A model generated the notes under the pieces. It was not told the DNA's origin. It made no database searches and saw nothing but the letters and a program-made list of their open reading frames with translations. 64,000 nucleotides of DNA from an uncultured Oscillospiraceae bacterium (GTDB lineage Bacteria > Bacillota > Clostridia > Oscillospirales > Oscillospiraceae), in contig CANQSF010000008.1 of assembly GCA_947626345.1 (NCBI GenBank), positions 23,398-87,397 on the forward strand. Reading direction: 5' to 3'. The translations under genes and the position numbers were made by a program. How positions within the stretch are numbered: position 1 is the first letter of the stretch; the number at the start of each line of letters is the position of its first letter. Below, piece by piece: positions 15,678 to 25,394 of this stretch.

Positions 15678-15854
15678 GCTATGTATGCCCTCCCGCGCAC
15701 AAAAGATCCTCATCCTGATTATAATGCAAAGAAAGTGGCGAGGCATAGAATAAAAATGTGGTAATTTAGCCAGAAACGTGCTATACTGGGGAAAGAGCTG
15801 GTATTATGTAACCTGTTTCGTCTTCTGTACCATCTGAAAGAGGGGGCATAGGGT

Positions 15855-16394
15855 TTGGAATATGTGGAAAAGCCCATCCGCCGGATCAGCTCCTACCAGG
15901 GCGTGGTCGTGGAGCTGACGGAGGATATGGTGGAGCTGACAAACGGTGCGCACACCGTCCGGGAGGTGGTCCACCACCCCGGCGGCGTATGCGTGGCCGC
16001 GGTGGATGAGGCGGGCCGGGTGGCCGTGGTGCGCCAATACCGCTATCCCTTCGCCCGCACGCTGCTGGAGCTGCCGGCGGGCAAGCTGGAGAAAGACGAG
16101 GACCCGGACCAGGCCGTGATCCGGGAGCTGAGCGAGGAGACCGGCCTGGAGGCCGACCGTTGGCGTCCGATGGGCTCCATCTACGTCTCCCCCGGCATCT
16201 CCACGGAGCGGCTGTACCTGTATCTGGCCACGGGCCTGCGCCAGGGCGCGGCCCATCCGGACCCCAACGAGTTTCTGGACGTGGCCTGGATGGACCTGGC
16301 GGAGCTGGTCTCCATGGCGGAGCGGGACGAGATCCACGACGCCAAGACGGTGATCGGCGCGCTGCGGGCGGCAAGACTTCTCGCCGGGAATTGA
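15855..16394 (+). CDS. NUDIX hydrolase, ADP-ribose pyrophosphatase type
   Basis: A 179-residue protein with a complete NUDIX box GKLEKDEDPDQAVIRELSEETGL (about residues 76-98), preceded by VVRQYRYPFARTLLELPAG, the arrangement of ADP-ribose pyrophosphatases (NudF/YqkG type) that hydrolyse ADP-ribose to AMP and ribose-5-phosphate. The proposed start is TTG 15855, since AGAGGGGG lies about 9 nt upstream and MEYVEK begins the conserved fold. A TATACT hexamer near 15782 could be its -10, but no good -35 is seen. murA follows with its own promoter. Confidence 0.9.
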   Translation: MEYVEKPIRRISSYQGVVVELTEDMVELTNGAHTVREVVHHPGGVCVAAVDEAGRVAVVRQYRYPFARTLLELPAGKLEKDEDPDQAVIRELSEETGLEADRWRPMGSIYVSPGISTERLYLYLATGLRQGAAHPDPNEFLDVAWMDLAELVSMAERDEIHDAKTVIGALRAARLLAGN

Positions 16395-16419
16395 TTTTCC
16401 CGCACAAATATGGTAGAAT
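16391..16419 (+). promoter_or_regulatory. Promoter for murA
   Basis: TTGATT (16391-16396, overlapping the NUDIX stop), 17-bp spacer, TAGAAT (16414-16419). A perfect GGGCCGGC/GCCGGCCC dyad (16448-16464) lies in the leader before murA. Confidence 0.5.
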
Positions 16420-16495
16420 ACTGATAACTTTGCCATGCAACCCCATCGGGCCGGCGGCCGGCCCACCGTTATAATACATCTCATTGGGAGCTCTT

Positions 16496-17815
16496 ATGGA
16501 AAAGTATGTGATTCATGGCGGAAAGCCCCTCCGGGGCGAGGTGGATATCTCCGGCGCGAAAAACGCGGCGGTGGCCATCATCCCGGCGGCCCTCATGGTG
16601 CGGGGCGTATGCCGTCTGGAAAACCTTCCCGAGATCAGCGATACCGACACGCTTCTGCGTATCCTCACCTATCTGGGCGCGAAGGTGAATATGATCAACC
16701 GTTCCACCGTGGAGCTGGACTGCACCAGCGTCCAGATGGATGTTTTGCCCAAGCAGATGTGGGCTCTGACCCGGAAGATCCGGGCCAGCTATTATCTCAT
16801 CGGCGCCATGCTGGGCCGGTTCGGCCGCGCCCGCAGCACCATGCCCGGCGGCTGCAACTTCGGCGAGCGGCCCATCGACCAGCACATCAAGGGCCTGACC
16901 GCCCTGGGCGCGGACATGGACGTGAACGGCGGCTTCATCCGCGCCGCCGCCAAGGGCGGCCGGCTGAAGGGCGCCACCGTGTATCTGGATAAGGTCTCCG
17001 TGGGCGCCACCATCAACATCATGATCGCCGCCGCCACCGCCGAGGGACGCACGGTGATCGAGAACGTGGCCCGGGAGCCCCACATCGTGGACCTGGCCAA
17101 CTTCCTCAACTCCATGGGCGCGGACGTGCGCGGCGCGGGCACCGACGTGATCAAGATCCGGGGCGTGCGGGAGCTGCACGGCGGCTCCTATACCCTCATC
17201 CCCGACCAGATCGAGGCCGGCACCTACATGGCGGCGGTGGCCGCCGCCGGCGGTGCCATCCGGGTGTCCAACGTGATTCCCAAGCACCTGGAGTGCATCT
17301 CCAGCAAGCTGCGGGAGATGGGCGTGTCCGTGGAGGAGGGCGACGACTATGTCCTGGTCCGCCGGGACGGTCCGCTCCACCGGGCGAATCTGAAGACCAT
17401 GCCCTACCCCGGCTTCCCCACCGACATGCACCCGCAGATGACCGCGGTGCTCTGCTGCGCCCCCGGTCTGAGCGTGGTGACGGAGGGCGTGTGGAGCAAC
17501 GGCCGGTTCAAATACGTGGGCGAACTGAAAAAAATGGGCGCCGACATCCAGGTGGAGGACCAGTCCGCCTTCATCCAGGGCGTGGATCAGCTCACCGGCG
17601 CCGTGGTGAAGGCCTGCGACCTGCGGGCCGGCGCCGCCGTCGTGATCGCCGGCCTGGCCGCCCAGGGCACCACCACCGTGGAGGACATCAGCTATATCGA
17701 GCGCGGGTACCAGAACCTGGTGGGAAAGTGCCGCGCTCTGGGCGCGGATATCACCTGCATCGACGAGCCGGAGGAGTCGGACAGCCGCTCCGCCCGGCCC
17801 CATATCGCCGGGTGA
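16496..17815 (+). CDS. murA: UDP-N-acetylglucosamine 1-carboxyvinyltransferase
   Basis: First committed step of peptidoglycan synthesis: transfers enolpyruvate from PEP to UDP-GlcNAc in the cytoplasm. The 439-residue protein begins with MEKYVIHGGKPLRGEVDISGAKNAAVAI (Lys22/Asn23 motif) and keeps the fosfomycin-target cysteine in RSTMPGGCNFGERPID (about residue 121). GRFKYVGELKKMGA and the C-terminal VEDISYIERGYQNL are also typical. ATG 16496 follows GGGAG. It heads a tight run with the MBL hydrolase (2-nt gap) and rlmH. Confidence 0.97.
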   Translation: MEKYVIHGGKPLRGEVDISGAKNAAVAIIPAALMVRGVCRLENLPEISDTDTLLRILTYLGAKVNMINRSTVELDCTSVQMDVLPKQMWALTRKIRASYYLIGAMLGRFGRARSTMPGGCNFGERPIDQHIKGLTALGADMDVNGGFIRAAAKGGRLKGATVYLDKVSVGATINIMIAAATAEGRTVIENVAREPHIVDLANFLNSMGADVRGAGTDVIKIRGVRELHGGSYTLIPDQIEAGTYMAAVAAAGGAIRVSNVIPKHLECISSKLREMGVSVEEGDDYVLVRRDGPLHRANLKTMPYPGFPTDMHPQMTAVLCCAPGLSVVTEGVWSNGRFKYVGELKKMGADIQVEDQSAFIQGVDQLTGAVVKACDLRAGAAVVIAGLAAQGTTTVEDISYIERGYQNLVGKCRALGADITCIDEPEESDSRSARPHIAG

Positions 17816-17816
17816 G

Positions 17817-18596
17817 ATGCGTCTGACCGTTTTCGCCAGCGGCTCCACGGGCAACTGCGCTCTGGTGCGGGGCGGCGGGCGGGCCATCCTGCTGGACGCG
17901 GGCATCTCCGCCAGGCGCATCTGCGCCGCGCTGGAGTCCGTGGCCGTGGACCCGGCCGGATTGGACGGCATCTTCATCACCCATGAACACGCGGACCATG
18001 TCTCGGGGCTCTCTGTTTTCACCAAGCGGTATCCCCTGCCGGTCTATGCCCCTGGGACAGTGGCGGGCGCTCTGCGCCGGTCGTTCCCGGGGGTATGCCC
18101 GTTTCTTGAGGACATCGAGCCGGAGCGGCCCCTGTCCCTGGGCTGCATGACCGTGACGGCCTTTCCCACCAGCCACGACACGGCCCAGAGCGTGGGCTAC
18201 CGCATCGAGGCGGACGGCGCGGCGCTGGTCACCGCCACCGACACCGGCTGCGTCACGCCCCTGATGCTCCGGTATTTCTCCGGCGCGGACACGGCCCTCA
18301 TCGAGGCCAACCACGACGAGGCCATGCTCCGCAACGGGCCCTACCCCGCCTATCTGAAGCGGCGCATCCTCTCCGACCGGGGCCATCTGTCCAACGCCGA
18401 GTGCACGTGGCTGGCGGCGGTGCTGGCCCGGCAGGGCACGGGGCGGATCGTGCTGGGCCATCTGTCCAAAAACAACAACATCCCCTCCCTGGCCCGGCGG
18501 ACGGTGATCCGGGGCCTGGAGGGCACTCGGACGGAGCTTTTCCTGGCGCCGGAGCTGGGCTGCCTGGAAGTGGAGGTGTCCCCTTGCTGCGTGTGA
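17817..18596 (+). CDS. MBL-fold metallohydrolase, YycJ/WalJ type
   Basis: A 259-residue metallo-beta-lactamase-fold protein. FASGSTGNCALV at the start and FITHEHADHVSGL (metal-binding HxHxDH) place it in the YycJ/WalJ/VicX family, which in Firmicutes is linked to cell-wall and DNA-replication coordination and is predicted to be an exonuclease. Further ligands are seen in PTSHDTAQSVGY and LIEANHDE, and HLSNAE and LGHLSKNNN near the C-terminus. It starts 2 nt after the murA stop and overlaps rlmH by 13 nt. Confidence 0.88.
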   Translation: MRLTVFASGSTGNCALVRGGGRAILLDAGISARRICAALESVAVDPAGLDGIFITHEHADHVSGLSVFTKRYPLPVYAPGTVAGALRRSFPGVCPFLEDIEPERPLSLGCMTVTAFPTSHDTAQSVGYRIEADGAALVTATDTGCVTPLMLRYFSGADTALIEANHDEAMLRNGPYPAYLKRRILSDRGHLSNAECTWLAAVLARQGTGRIVLGHLSKNNNIPSLARRTVIRGLEGTRTELFLAPELGCLEVEVSPCCV

Positions 18597-19009
18597 GCCT
18601 CATCTGCCAGGGCCGGCTGAAGGAGCCCTGGTATGCCGACGCCTGCCGGGAGTATGTCAAGCGCCTGGGCGCCTACTGCAAGCCGGAGGTGATCGAGCTG
18701 GCCGAGGGCGGCGATGTGCTGGCCCGCGTCCCCAGGGGCGCGTACGTGATCGCCATGTGCATCGAGGGGCGCAAGCTCTCCAGCCCGGAGCTGGCGACGC
18801 TTTTGGAAAAACAGGCGAATCTTGGCCGCAGCCACATCTGCTTTCTCATCGGCGGGTCTGACGGCCTTCCTCCCCAGGCCAAGGCCGCGGCGGACTTCTC
18901 CCTGTCCATGTCGGACATGACCTTCCCACACCATCTGGCCCGGGTGATGGTCCTGGAACAGATCTACCGGGCATTTTCCATCACCGCGGGAACAAAATAT
19001 CACAAATAA
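18584..19009 (+). CDS. rlmH: 23S rRNA (pseudouridine(1915)-N(3))-methyltransferase
   Basis: A 141-residue SPOUT methyltransferase that methylates pseudouridine 1915 in helix 69 of 23S rRNA. Typical features: an N-terminal VSLICQGRLKEPWYADACREYVKRL, then CIEGRKLSSPELA, FLIGGSDGLPP (SAM-knot glycine loop) and LSMSDMTFPHHLARVMVLEQIYRAFSI ... YHK at the end. The start is TTG 18584, set by GGAGGTG (18573-18579); it lies inside the last codons of the MBL gene, so translation is coupled. In many Firmicutes rlmH follows the same MBL gene. Confidence 0.93.
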   Translation: MLRVSLICQGRLKEPWYADACREYVKRLGAYCKPEVIELAEGGDVLARVPRGAYVIAMCIEGRKLSSPELATLLEKQANLGRSHICFLIGGSDGLPPQAKAAADFSLSMSDMTFPHHLARVMVLEQIYRAFSITAGTKYHK

Positions 19010-19036
19010 CAGTCATATCGAATGAGGTGATCCTGC

Positions 19037-19351
19037 ATGTCCTGGGGACTGCACAAATTCGGAGAGGAATACGACGCCTGGCCCAAGGGCCCGGACGGAG
19101 AGCCGGAGGAGCCGGCCTTCCTGACCAATCTGTCCCAGCTGGACATGGCCTCGGATATGCTGCGCAACATGCTGTCCGCCTATGGCATCCCCAGCGCCAT
19201 CCGCTACCCCGGGGACGGCGCTTTCGGCAAGGTCATGATCGGCATGAGCGGCAACGGCGTGGATATCTTTGTACCAAAAAGCCTCCTGGAAGACGCCCAG
19301 GAGCTTTTGAAAGGAGAGCCTGAAAATGACCAACTACAGGAAGGAATATGA
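19037..19351 (+). CDS. DUF2007-like small protein
   Basis: A 104-residue protein in which LTNLSQLDMASDMLRNMLSAYGIPSAIRYPGDGAFGKVMIGMSGNGVDIFVPKSLLEDAQELL matches the pattern of DUF2007 / putative signal-transducing proteins (short ferredoxin-like fold). Function unknown. A good GAGGTGAT ribosome binding site precedes ATG 19037. It overlaps the start of the phosphosugar mutase gene by 26 nt, indicating coupling. Confidence 0.65.
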   Translation: MSWGLHKFGEEYDAWPKGPDGEPEEPAFLTNLSQLDMASDMLRNMLSAYGIPSAIRYPGDGAFGKVMIGMSGNGVDIFVPKSLLEDAQELLKGEPENDQLQEGI

Positions 19352-21062
19352 ACGCTGGCTGAACAGTCCCGCTCTTTCCGACGAGGAGTGGCGGGAGCTG
19401 AACGCCATCCGCCAGGACGACGACGAGATCAAAAGCCGCTTCCGCGGCCCGCTGGAGTTCGGCACCGCCGGGCTCCGGGGCATGATGGGCGCCGGCCTGG
19501 CCCGCATGAACATCCACGTGATCCGCTGGGCCACCCAGGCCTTTGCCAGCCTGATCGTGGCCGAGGGCGACGCCGCCCGCCGCAAGGGCGTGGTCATCGC
19601 CTACGACTGCCGCATCAACAGCCCGGAATTCTCCCGGGAGGCCGCCTGCGTGTGCGCGGCCAACGGCATCCATGTGCGCATCTTTGACTCCCTGCGCCCC
19701 ACCCCGGAGCTGAGCTTCGCGGTGCTGCACTACGGCGCCACCGCCGGCATCAACGTCACCGCCAGCCACAACCCCAAGCAGTATAACGGCTACAAGGTCT
19801 ATTGGTCCGACGGCGCCCAGCTGCCGCCCCACCACGCGGAGGTGGTGGCCAAGAACATGGCCGCCATCGACATCTTCTCCGACGTGGTCACCATGCCCTT
19901 CGACGAGGCGGTGGAGAAGGGTCTGATCGAGTATCTGGGCGAGGAGACGGACGAGCTGTTCCTGAAAAACGTCCTGGGCCAGGCCATCGACCCGGCGGCG
20001 GTGCAGGCCGTGGCGGACGACTTCCAGGTGGTCTACACCCCCTTCCACGGCGCCGGCCACATCCTGGTGCCCGAGGCGCTGAAGCGTCTGGGCCTGAAGC
20101 ACATCCACCCGGTGCCCGAGCAGATGGTCATCGACGGCTCCTTCCCCACGGTGGAGAGCCCCAACCCGGAGAACCCCGAGGGCTTCTACCTGGCGGTGGA
20201 TCTGGCCCGGAAGGTGGGCAGCGACCTGATCATCGGCACCGACCCGGACTCCGACCGGGTGGGCGTCATGGCCCGGGGCAAGGACGGAGATTACCACACC
20301 ATCACCGGCAACCAGATGGGCTCCCTGCTGGCGGACTATGTGATCACCGCCCGGCAGGCCGCGGGCACCATGCCTGAAAAGCCCGTGATCCTGTCCACCA
20401 TCGTGTCCACCTCCATGACCAAGGCCATCTGCGAGGCCAACGGCGTGGCCTTCGGCGAGACCTTCACCGGCTTCAAGTTCATGGCCGAGCGCCTGGCGGG
20501 CTATGCCGCCGCCGGCACCGGCGAGCAGTATCTGCTGGCCTTTGAGGAGAGCTACGGCTACATGGTGGGCGACTATGTCCGGGACAAGGACGCTGTCACC
20601 GCCTCCATGATGATCGCCGAGATGGCCGCCCACTACTACCAGAAGGGCATGACCCTGCTGGACGCGCTGGACGCGCTGTATGCCAAATACGGCTTCTTCG
20701 CCGAGAAGACCGTGAACATCTACATGGAGGGCGTGGACGGACCGGACCGCATGGCCGCGCTGATGGCCCGGCTGCGGGAGAACACCCCCGCCGAGTTTGC
20801 CGGCCAGCGGGTGATACGCATGCGGGATTACCGGGACGGCACCGTCTCCGTACCCGGCCTGGGCCCCGTGGGCCGCACGCCCATCTCCGGGTCCAACGTG
20901 CTGTATTTTGAGCTGGAGGGCGACACGAACTTTATCATCCGGCCCTCCGGCACCGAGCCCAAGATCAAGGTCTATATCCTGGTCCGCGGAAAGGAGCGGG
21001 CCGAGTGCCAGGCCAAGATCGACGCCTGCGCCGCCGTGGCGGAGGCATTTGGAAAGGAGTAA
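19326..21062 (+). CDS. Alpha-D-phosphohexomutase (phosphoglucomutase/phosphomannomutase)
   Basis: A 578-residue PgcA-type mutase that interconverts hexose-1- and hexose-6-phosphates for glycan precursors. All four landmarks are present: the phosphoserine loop TASHNPKQYNGYKVY (about residues 144-158), the metal loop GTDPDSDRVGV (about 306-316), the sugar-binding loop FEESYGYMVGDYVRDKDAV and the C-terminal phosphate loop RPSGTEPKIKVYI. ATG 19326 has AAAGGAGAG upstream. It lies downstream of the DUF2007 gene and upstream of the DUF1002 gene in one transcription direction. Confidence 0.95.
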   Translation: MTNYRKEYERWLNSPALSDEEWRELNAIRQDDDEIKSRFRGPLEFGTAGLRGMMGAGLARMNIHVIRWATQAFASLIVAEGDAARRKGVVIAYDCRINSPEFSREAACVCAANGIHVRIFDSLRPTPELSFAVLHYGATAGINVTASHNPKQYNGYKVYWSDGAQLPPHHAEVVAKNMAAIDIFSDVVTMPFDEAVEKGLIEYLGEETDELFLKNVLGQAIDPAAVQAVADDFQVVYTPFHGAGHILVPEALKRLGLKHIHPVPEQMVIDGSFPTVESPNPENPEGFYLAVDLARKVGSDLIIGTDPDSDRVGVMARGKDGDYHTITGNQMGSLLADYVITARQAAGTMPEKPVILSTIVSTSMTKAICEANGVAFGETFTGFKFMAERLAGYAAAGTGEQYLLAFEESYGYMVGDYVRDKDAVTASMMIAEMAAHYYQKGMTLLDALDALYAKYGFFAEKTVNIYMEGVDGPDRMAALMARLRENTPAEFAGQRVIRMRDYRDGTVSVPGLGPVGRTPISGSNVLYFELEGDTNFIIRPSGTEPKIKVYILVRGKERAECQAKIDACAAVAEAFGKE

Positions 21063-21074
21063 TTCCCCATTTTC

Positions 21075-21938
21075 ATGAAAAAAACTCTCAGCATCCTTCT
21101 CGCCCTGTGTCTGCTGCTGGCCATGAGCGCGCCCGCCTTCGCCCTGAGCGAGGGCCAGGAGCGGGCGGTGATCGGCGCGGACCTGACCGAGGACCAGATC
21201 CTGAACGTCTACAGCCAGTTCGGCCTGACCCGGGGCTCCGTGACGGAGCTGACCGTCAGCAACGGCGAGGAGCGGCAGTATCTGGAAGGTCTGGTGGACG
21301 AGAGCGTCATCGGCACCAAGTCCATCTCCTGCGTGTATATCAAGACCCTGCCGGCCGACTCCGGTCTGACCGTCACCGCCAGCAACATCACCTGGTGCAC
21401 CGAGGAGATGTACAAGGCCGCCCTGATGACCGCCGGCATCTACGACGCCGAGGTGAAGGTGGCCGCCCCCTTCGGGGTGTCCGGCACCGCCGCTCTCACG
21501 GGCATCTACAAGGCCTATGAGAACATCACCGGCGTGCAGCTGCAGGAGCAGGCCAAGGAGACCGCCACCGACGAGCTGGTGATCACGGCCCAGCTGGCCG
21601 ACCAGATCGACGAGGTGGACGCGGTGGCCATCGTCAACGAGCTGAAGCTGCTGCTGGACGAGACCAGGACCATGACGGACGACGAGCTGCGCGCCCAGGT
21701 GGTCCAGATCGCCTCCCAGTACGGCTACACCCTGGACGACGCCACCATCAGCCAGCTGATCGGCCTGTGCCGGGATCTGGAGGGGCTGTCCACCAACGAG
21801 CTGCAGGAGAAGGTGGAGCAGTTCAAGGACGCCCTCTCCTCCGTCACCCACTACGCCCAGCAGGTCCAGGGCTTCGGTGCCAAGGTGGCCAGCTTCTTCA
21901 AGAGCATCGCGGATTTCTTCCGGAACCTGTTCGGCTGA
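21075..21938 (+). CDS. DUF1002 secreted protein
   Basis: A 287-residue protein with an N-terminal Sec signal (MKKTLSILLALCLLLAMSAPAFA, predicted cleavage after AFA). The mature part matches DUF1002: GQERAVIGADLTEDQ, YIKTL, ITWCTEEMYKAALMTAGI and VAAPFGVSGTAALTGIYKAYE. These secreted proteins are common in spore-forming Firmicutes; function unknown. Its terminator has been split by the integrated element: only the A-rich left half remains beside it (21951-21965). Confidence 0.88.
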   Translation: MKKTLSILLALCLLLAMSAPAFALSEGQERAVIGADLTEDQILNVYSQFGLTRGSVTELTVSNGEERQYLEGLVDESVIGTKSISCVYIKTLPADSGLTVTASNITWCTEEMYKAALMTAGIYDAEVKVAAPFGVSGTAALTGIYKAYENITGVQLQEQAKETATDELVITAQLADQIDEVDAVAIVNELKLLLDETRTMTDDELRAQVVQIASQYGYTLDDATISQLIGLCRDLEGLSTNELQEKVEQFKDALSSVTHYAQQVQGFGAKVASFFKSIADFFRNLFG

Positions 21939-21950
21939 CGCCGGACATAC

Positions 21951-21970
21951 AAAAAAGAGCATGGCCGGAG
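21951..21970. other. attL: left half of a split terminator plus CCGGAG core
   Basis: AAAAAAGAGCATGGC (21951-21965) is one arm of a terminator whose other arm, GCCATGCTCTTTTTTT, lies at 37189-37204. The CCGGAG at 21965-21970 is repeated at 37184-37189. Joining at this repeat rebuilds a perfect 9-bp stem with a CGGA loop and flanking A6/T7. This marks the left element boundary. Confidence 0.85.
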
Positions 21971-22009
21971 GTGTCATCCAATAAAACAAGTTTAGATTGT
22001 TTTCGGAGT

Positions 22010-23962
<1,953 letters not shown>

Positions 23963-23970
<8 letters not shown>

Positions 23971-24349
23971 TGAGCACCTCCCTGTTTTTCTTGGAAATCC
24001 TTGCGGCTTTTCCTTCCCATTTGGTTTCTTCTTTCAAGCGCCCTCTGAGTGCATCGTTTACCTGAGCCATGTCTGCATGAAGCTCTGCGATGTCCTCGGC
24101 ATAGAAATGACTGGTGTTCTTCATGCGAGAGGCAATCTGGTTTATGTTGCTGCCGATTTTGCTCACTGCGGCACACAGCTTCCGCAGCTCGGTGTAGTCC
24201 ACATTGATAATGTAACCGTCGATCAGCATCTTGCGGGCATACGACCCGAAGTTGTGCGTCCCAAGCTCCGCCATCTTGGATTTGATGATCTGCTCCTCCT
24301 GTTCGGTCAGGCAGATTTCCTTACGGATTGGTCTTACTCTGTTTGCCAT
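23963..24349 (-). CDS. MobC-like mobilisation accessory protein
   Basis: A 128-residue protein. The N-terminus (KEICLTEQEEQIIKSKMAELGTHNFGSYARKMLIDG) matches ribbon-helix-helix MobC proteins, and the middle (LCAAVSKIGSNINQIASRMKNT) is the classic MobC signature. MobC proteins open oriT for a relaxase. No relaxase is encoded in this element, so it either helps a relaxase supplied in trans or is a relic. ATG 24349 (MANRVRP) was chosen because the longer frame adds an unrelated leader. The iteron-like array lies directly upstream. Confidence 0.8.
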
Positions 24350-24400
24350 ATTCGATTCCTCCTTTGGCTGGCAATAGATTTTCAGGTGAGAGGGTATTTC

Positions 24401-24845
24401 CTCACTATACAACGGACATCTCCGCGCCCTTTTGGGGGTATGCCATCGAAAATATCCCTCTATAAGACAACGGACATTTTTGCGGCGAATAACAGGGCAT
24501 ACCGAAAGAAAATTTTCCGAAGACGAGAATACCCCTCTACTTTACAACGGACATTTTTTCGCCAAAATGCACCCCTTTAAATTGTAAAATTTTTATGAAC
24601 AACAGTTTCCTCGCTCAATTTACAACGGATAAAATAAAGCCGTTTGACGGGGCATCTCTATTCAAAAACTAAGTCTCTCTATATAACAACGGACACTTCA
24701 GAGCAAAAACTTGACATCTGGAGTGAAATTTTTTCGGGAACCCCCTCACTTTACAACGGACATAAATTGCCCGAAACGCAGGTATCGCCAGAAGAAAATT
24801 TTATCAAGCAGCGAACATCCCCTCTATTTTACAACGGACATTTTT
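24401..24845 (+). repeat. Seven-copy iteron-like array, core ACAACGGACA
   Basis: The core starts at 24409, 24467, 24544, 24622 (ending ACAACGGAT), 24686, 24753 and 24831, always in the same orientation. The flanks are also conserved: CCTCTATTTT-like bases before and ATTTTTTCG-like bases after several copies. Spacing is 58-78 bp, uneven, with unrelated DNA between. The array lies upstream of the mobC-like gene. It looks like binding sites for an origin, transfer-origin or partition protein. Confidence 0.85.
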
Positions 24846-24883
24846 TCGACAAATGAGGGGGTGCTGAGAAAGATTATTTTGAG

Positions 24884-25043
24884 AACAGCGGCATCCTCTA
24901 CTTTGAAAAGCCGAGGATGCCGCTGTTGCATGGATACATTTTGGGAAGAACAGCAAGCAAATCCGCTGTCCGTACACAGCGGAAAAATGACCATCCTCCA
25001 CGCCGCAGAGAACGGTCATTTTTATTCGTGGGATAGTCCCACA
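24884..25043. other. Run of four hairpins in the non-coding stretch
   Basis: In order: AACAGCGGCATCCTC / GAGGATGCCGCTGTT (perfect 15-bp stem), TCCGCTGT / ACAGCGGA, AAAATGACC / GGTCATTTT, and GTGGGA / TCCCAC with a 3-base loop. They fill the gap between the iteron-like array and the HTH gene. Such a run could be a transfer origin, a single-strand origin or a structured leader RNA. Confidence 0.7.
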
Positions 25044-25069
25044 CCCTTATAGAAATCCGTCAAGGTCTC

Positions 25070-25098
25070 TTGATTTCATTCGTGTTTTCGAGTATAAT
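25070..25098 (+). promoter_or_regulatory. Promoter of the HTH/defence operon
   Basis: TTGATT (25070-25075), 17-bp spacer, consensus TATAAT (25093-25098), 38 bp before the HTH gene. It is the only strong promoter seen ahead of the defence genes. Confidence 0.65.
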
Positions 25099-25135
25099 AT
25101 GCTTGTTGAATTATAGGGAAAAGGGGCGATGGAAG

Positions 25136-25336
25136 ATGAAATATCTGTCTGTCCGGCAGACATCGGAACGCTGGGGCATCTCCACCCGGCGCATACAGAT
25201 TCTTTGCTGCGAAGGTCGCATTCCCGGAGCGGTGCGGATAGGCTATGCATGGGCAATTCCTGATGACGAGCCAAAGCCAAAGGACGCGAGAATCAAGAGT
25301 GGGAAATATATTAAGGCTACGGCGTCGAAAGAGTAA
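25136..25336 (+). CDS. Small HTH DNA-binding protein (excisionase/MerR-like)
   Basis: A 66-residue protein: YLSVRQTSERWGISTRRIQILCCEGRIPGAVRIGYAWAIP is a winged-helix motif of the MerR/excisionase type, followed by a basic tail with KPKDARIKSGKY. The long frame starts upstream but ATG 25136 begins the domain, behind a GGAAG. It lies directly downstream of the operon promoter and just before the MORC gene, so it may regulate the defence operon or assist excision. A truncated relative lies at 36949, near the right end of the element. Confidence 0.75.
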   Translation: MKYLSVRQTSERWGISTRRIQILCCEGRIPGAVRIGYAWAIPDDEPKPKDARIKSGKYIKATASKE

Positions 25337-25394
25337 TGCTTTAATATAAGAATATTTCAACGCACTTCAAATCTATCGTGGTGGGGGGAAAATT

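Noticed and set aside
24401..24845. CRISPR array
   Set aside because: The repeat core is only about 10 bp, spacing varies from 58 to 78 bp, flanks are partly conserved and no cas genes are present.
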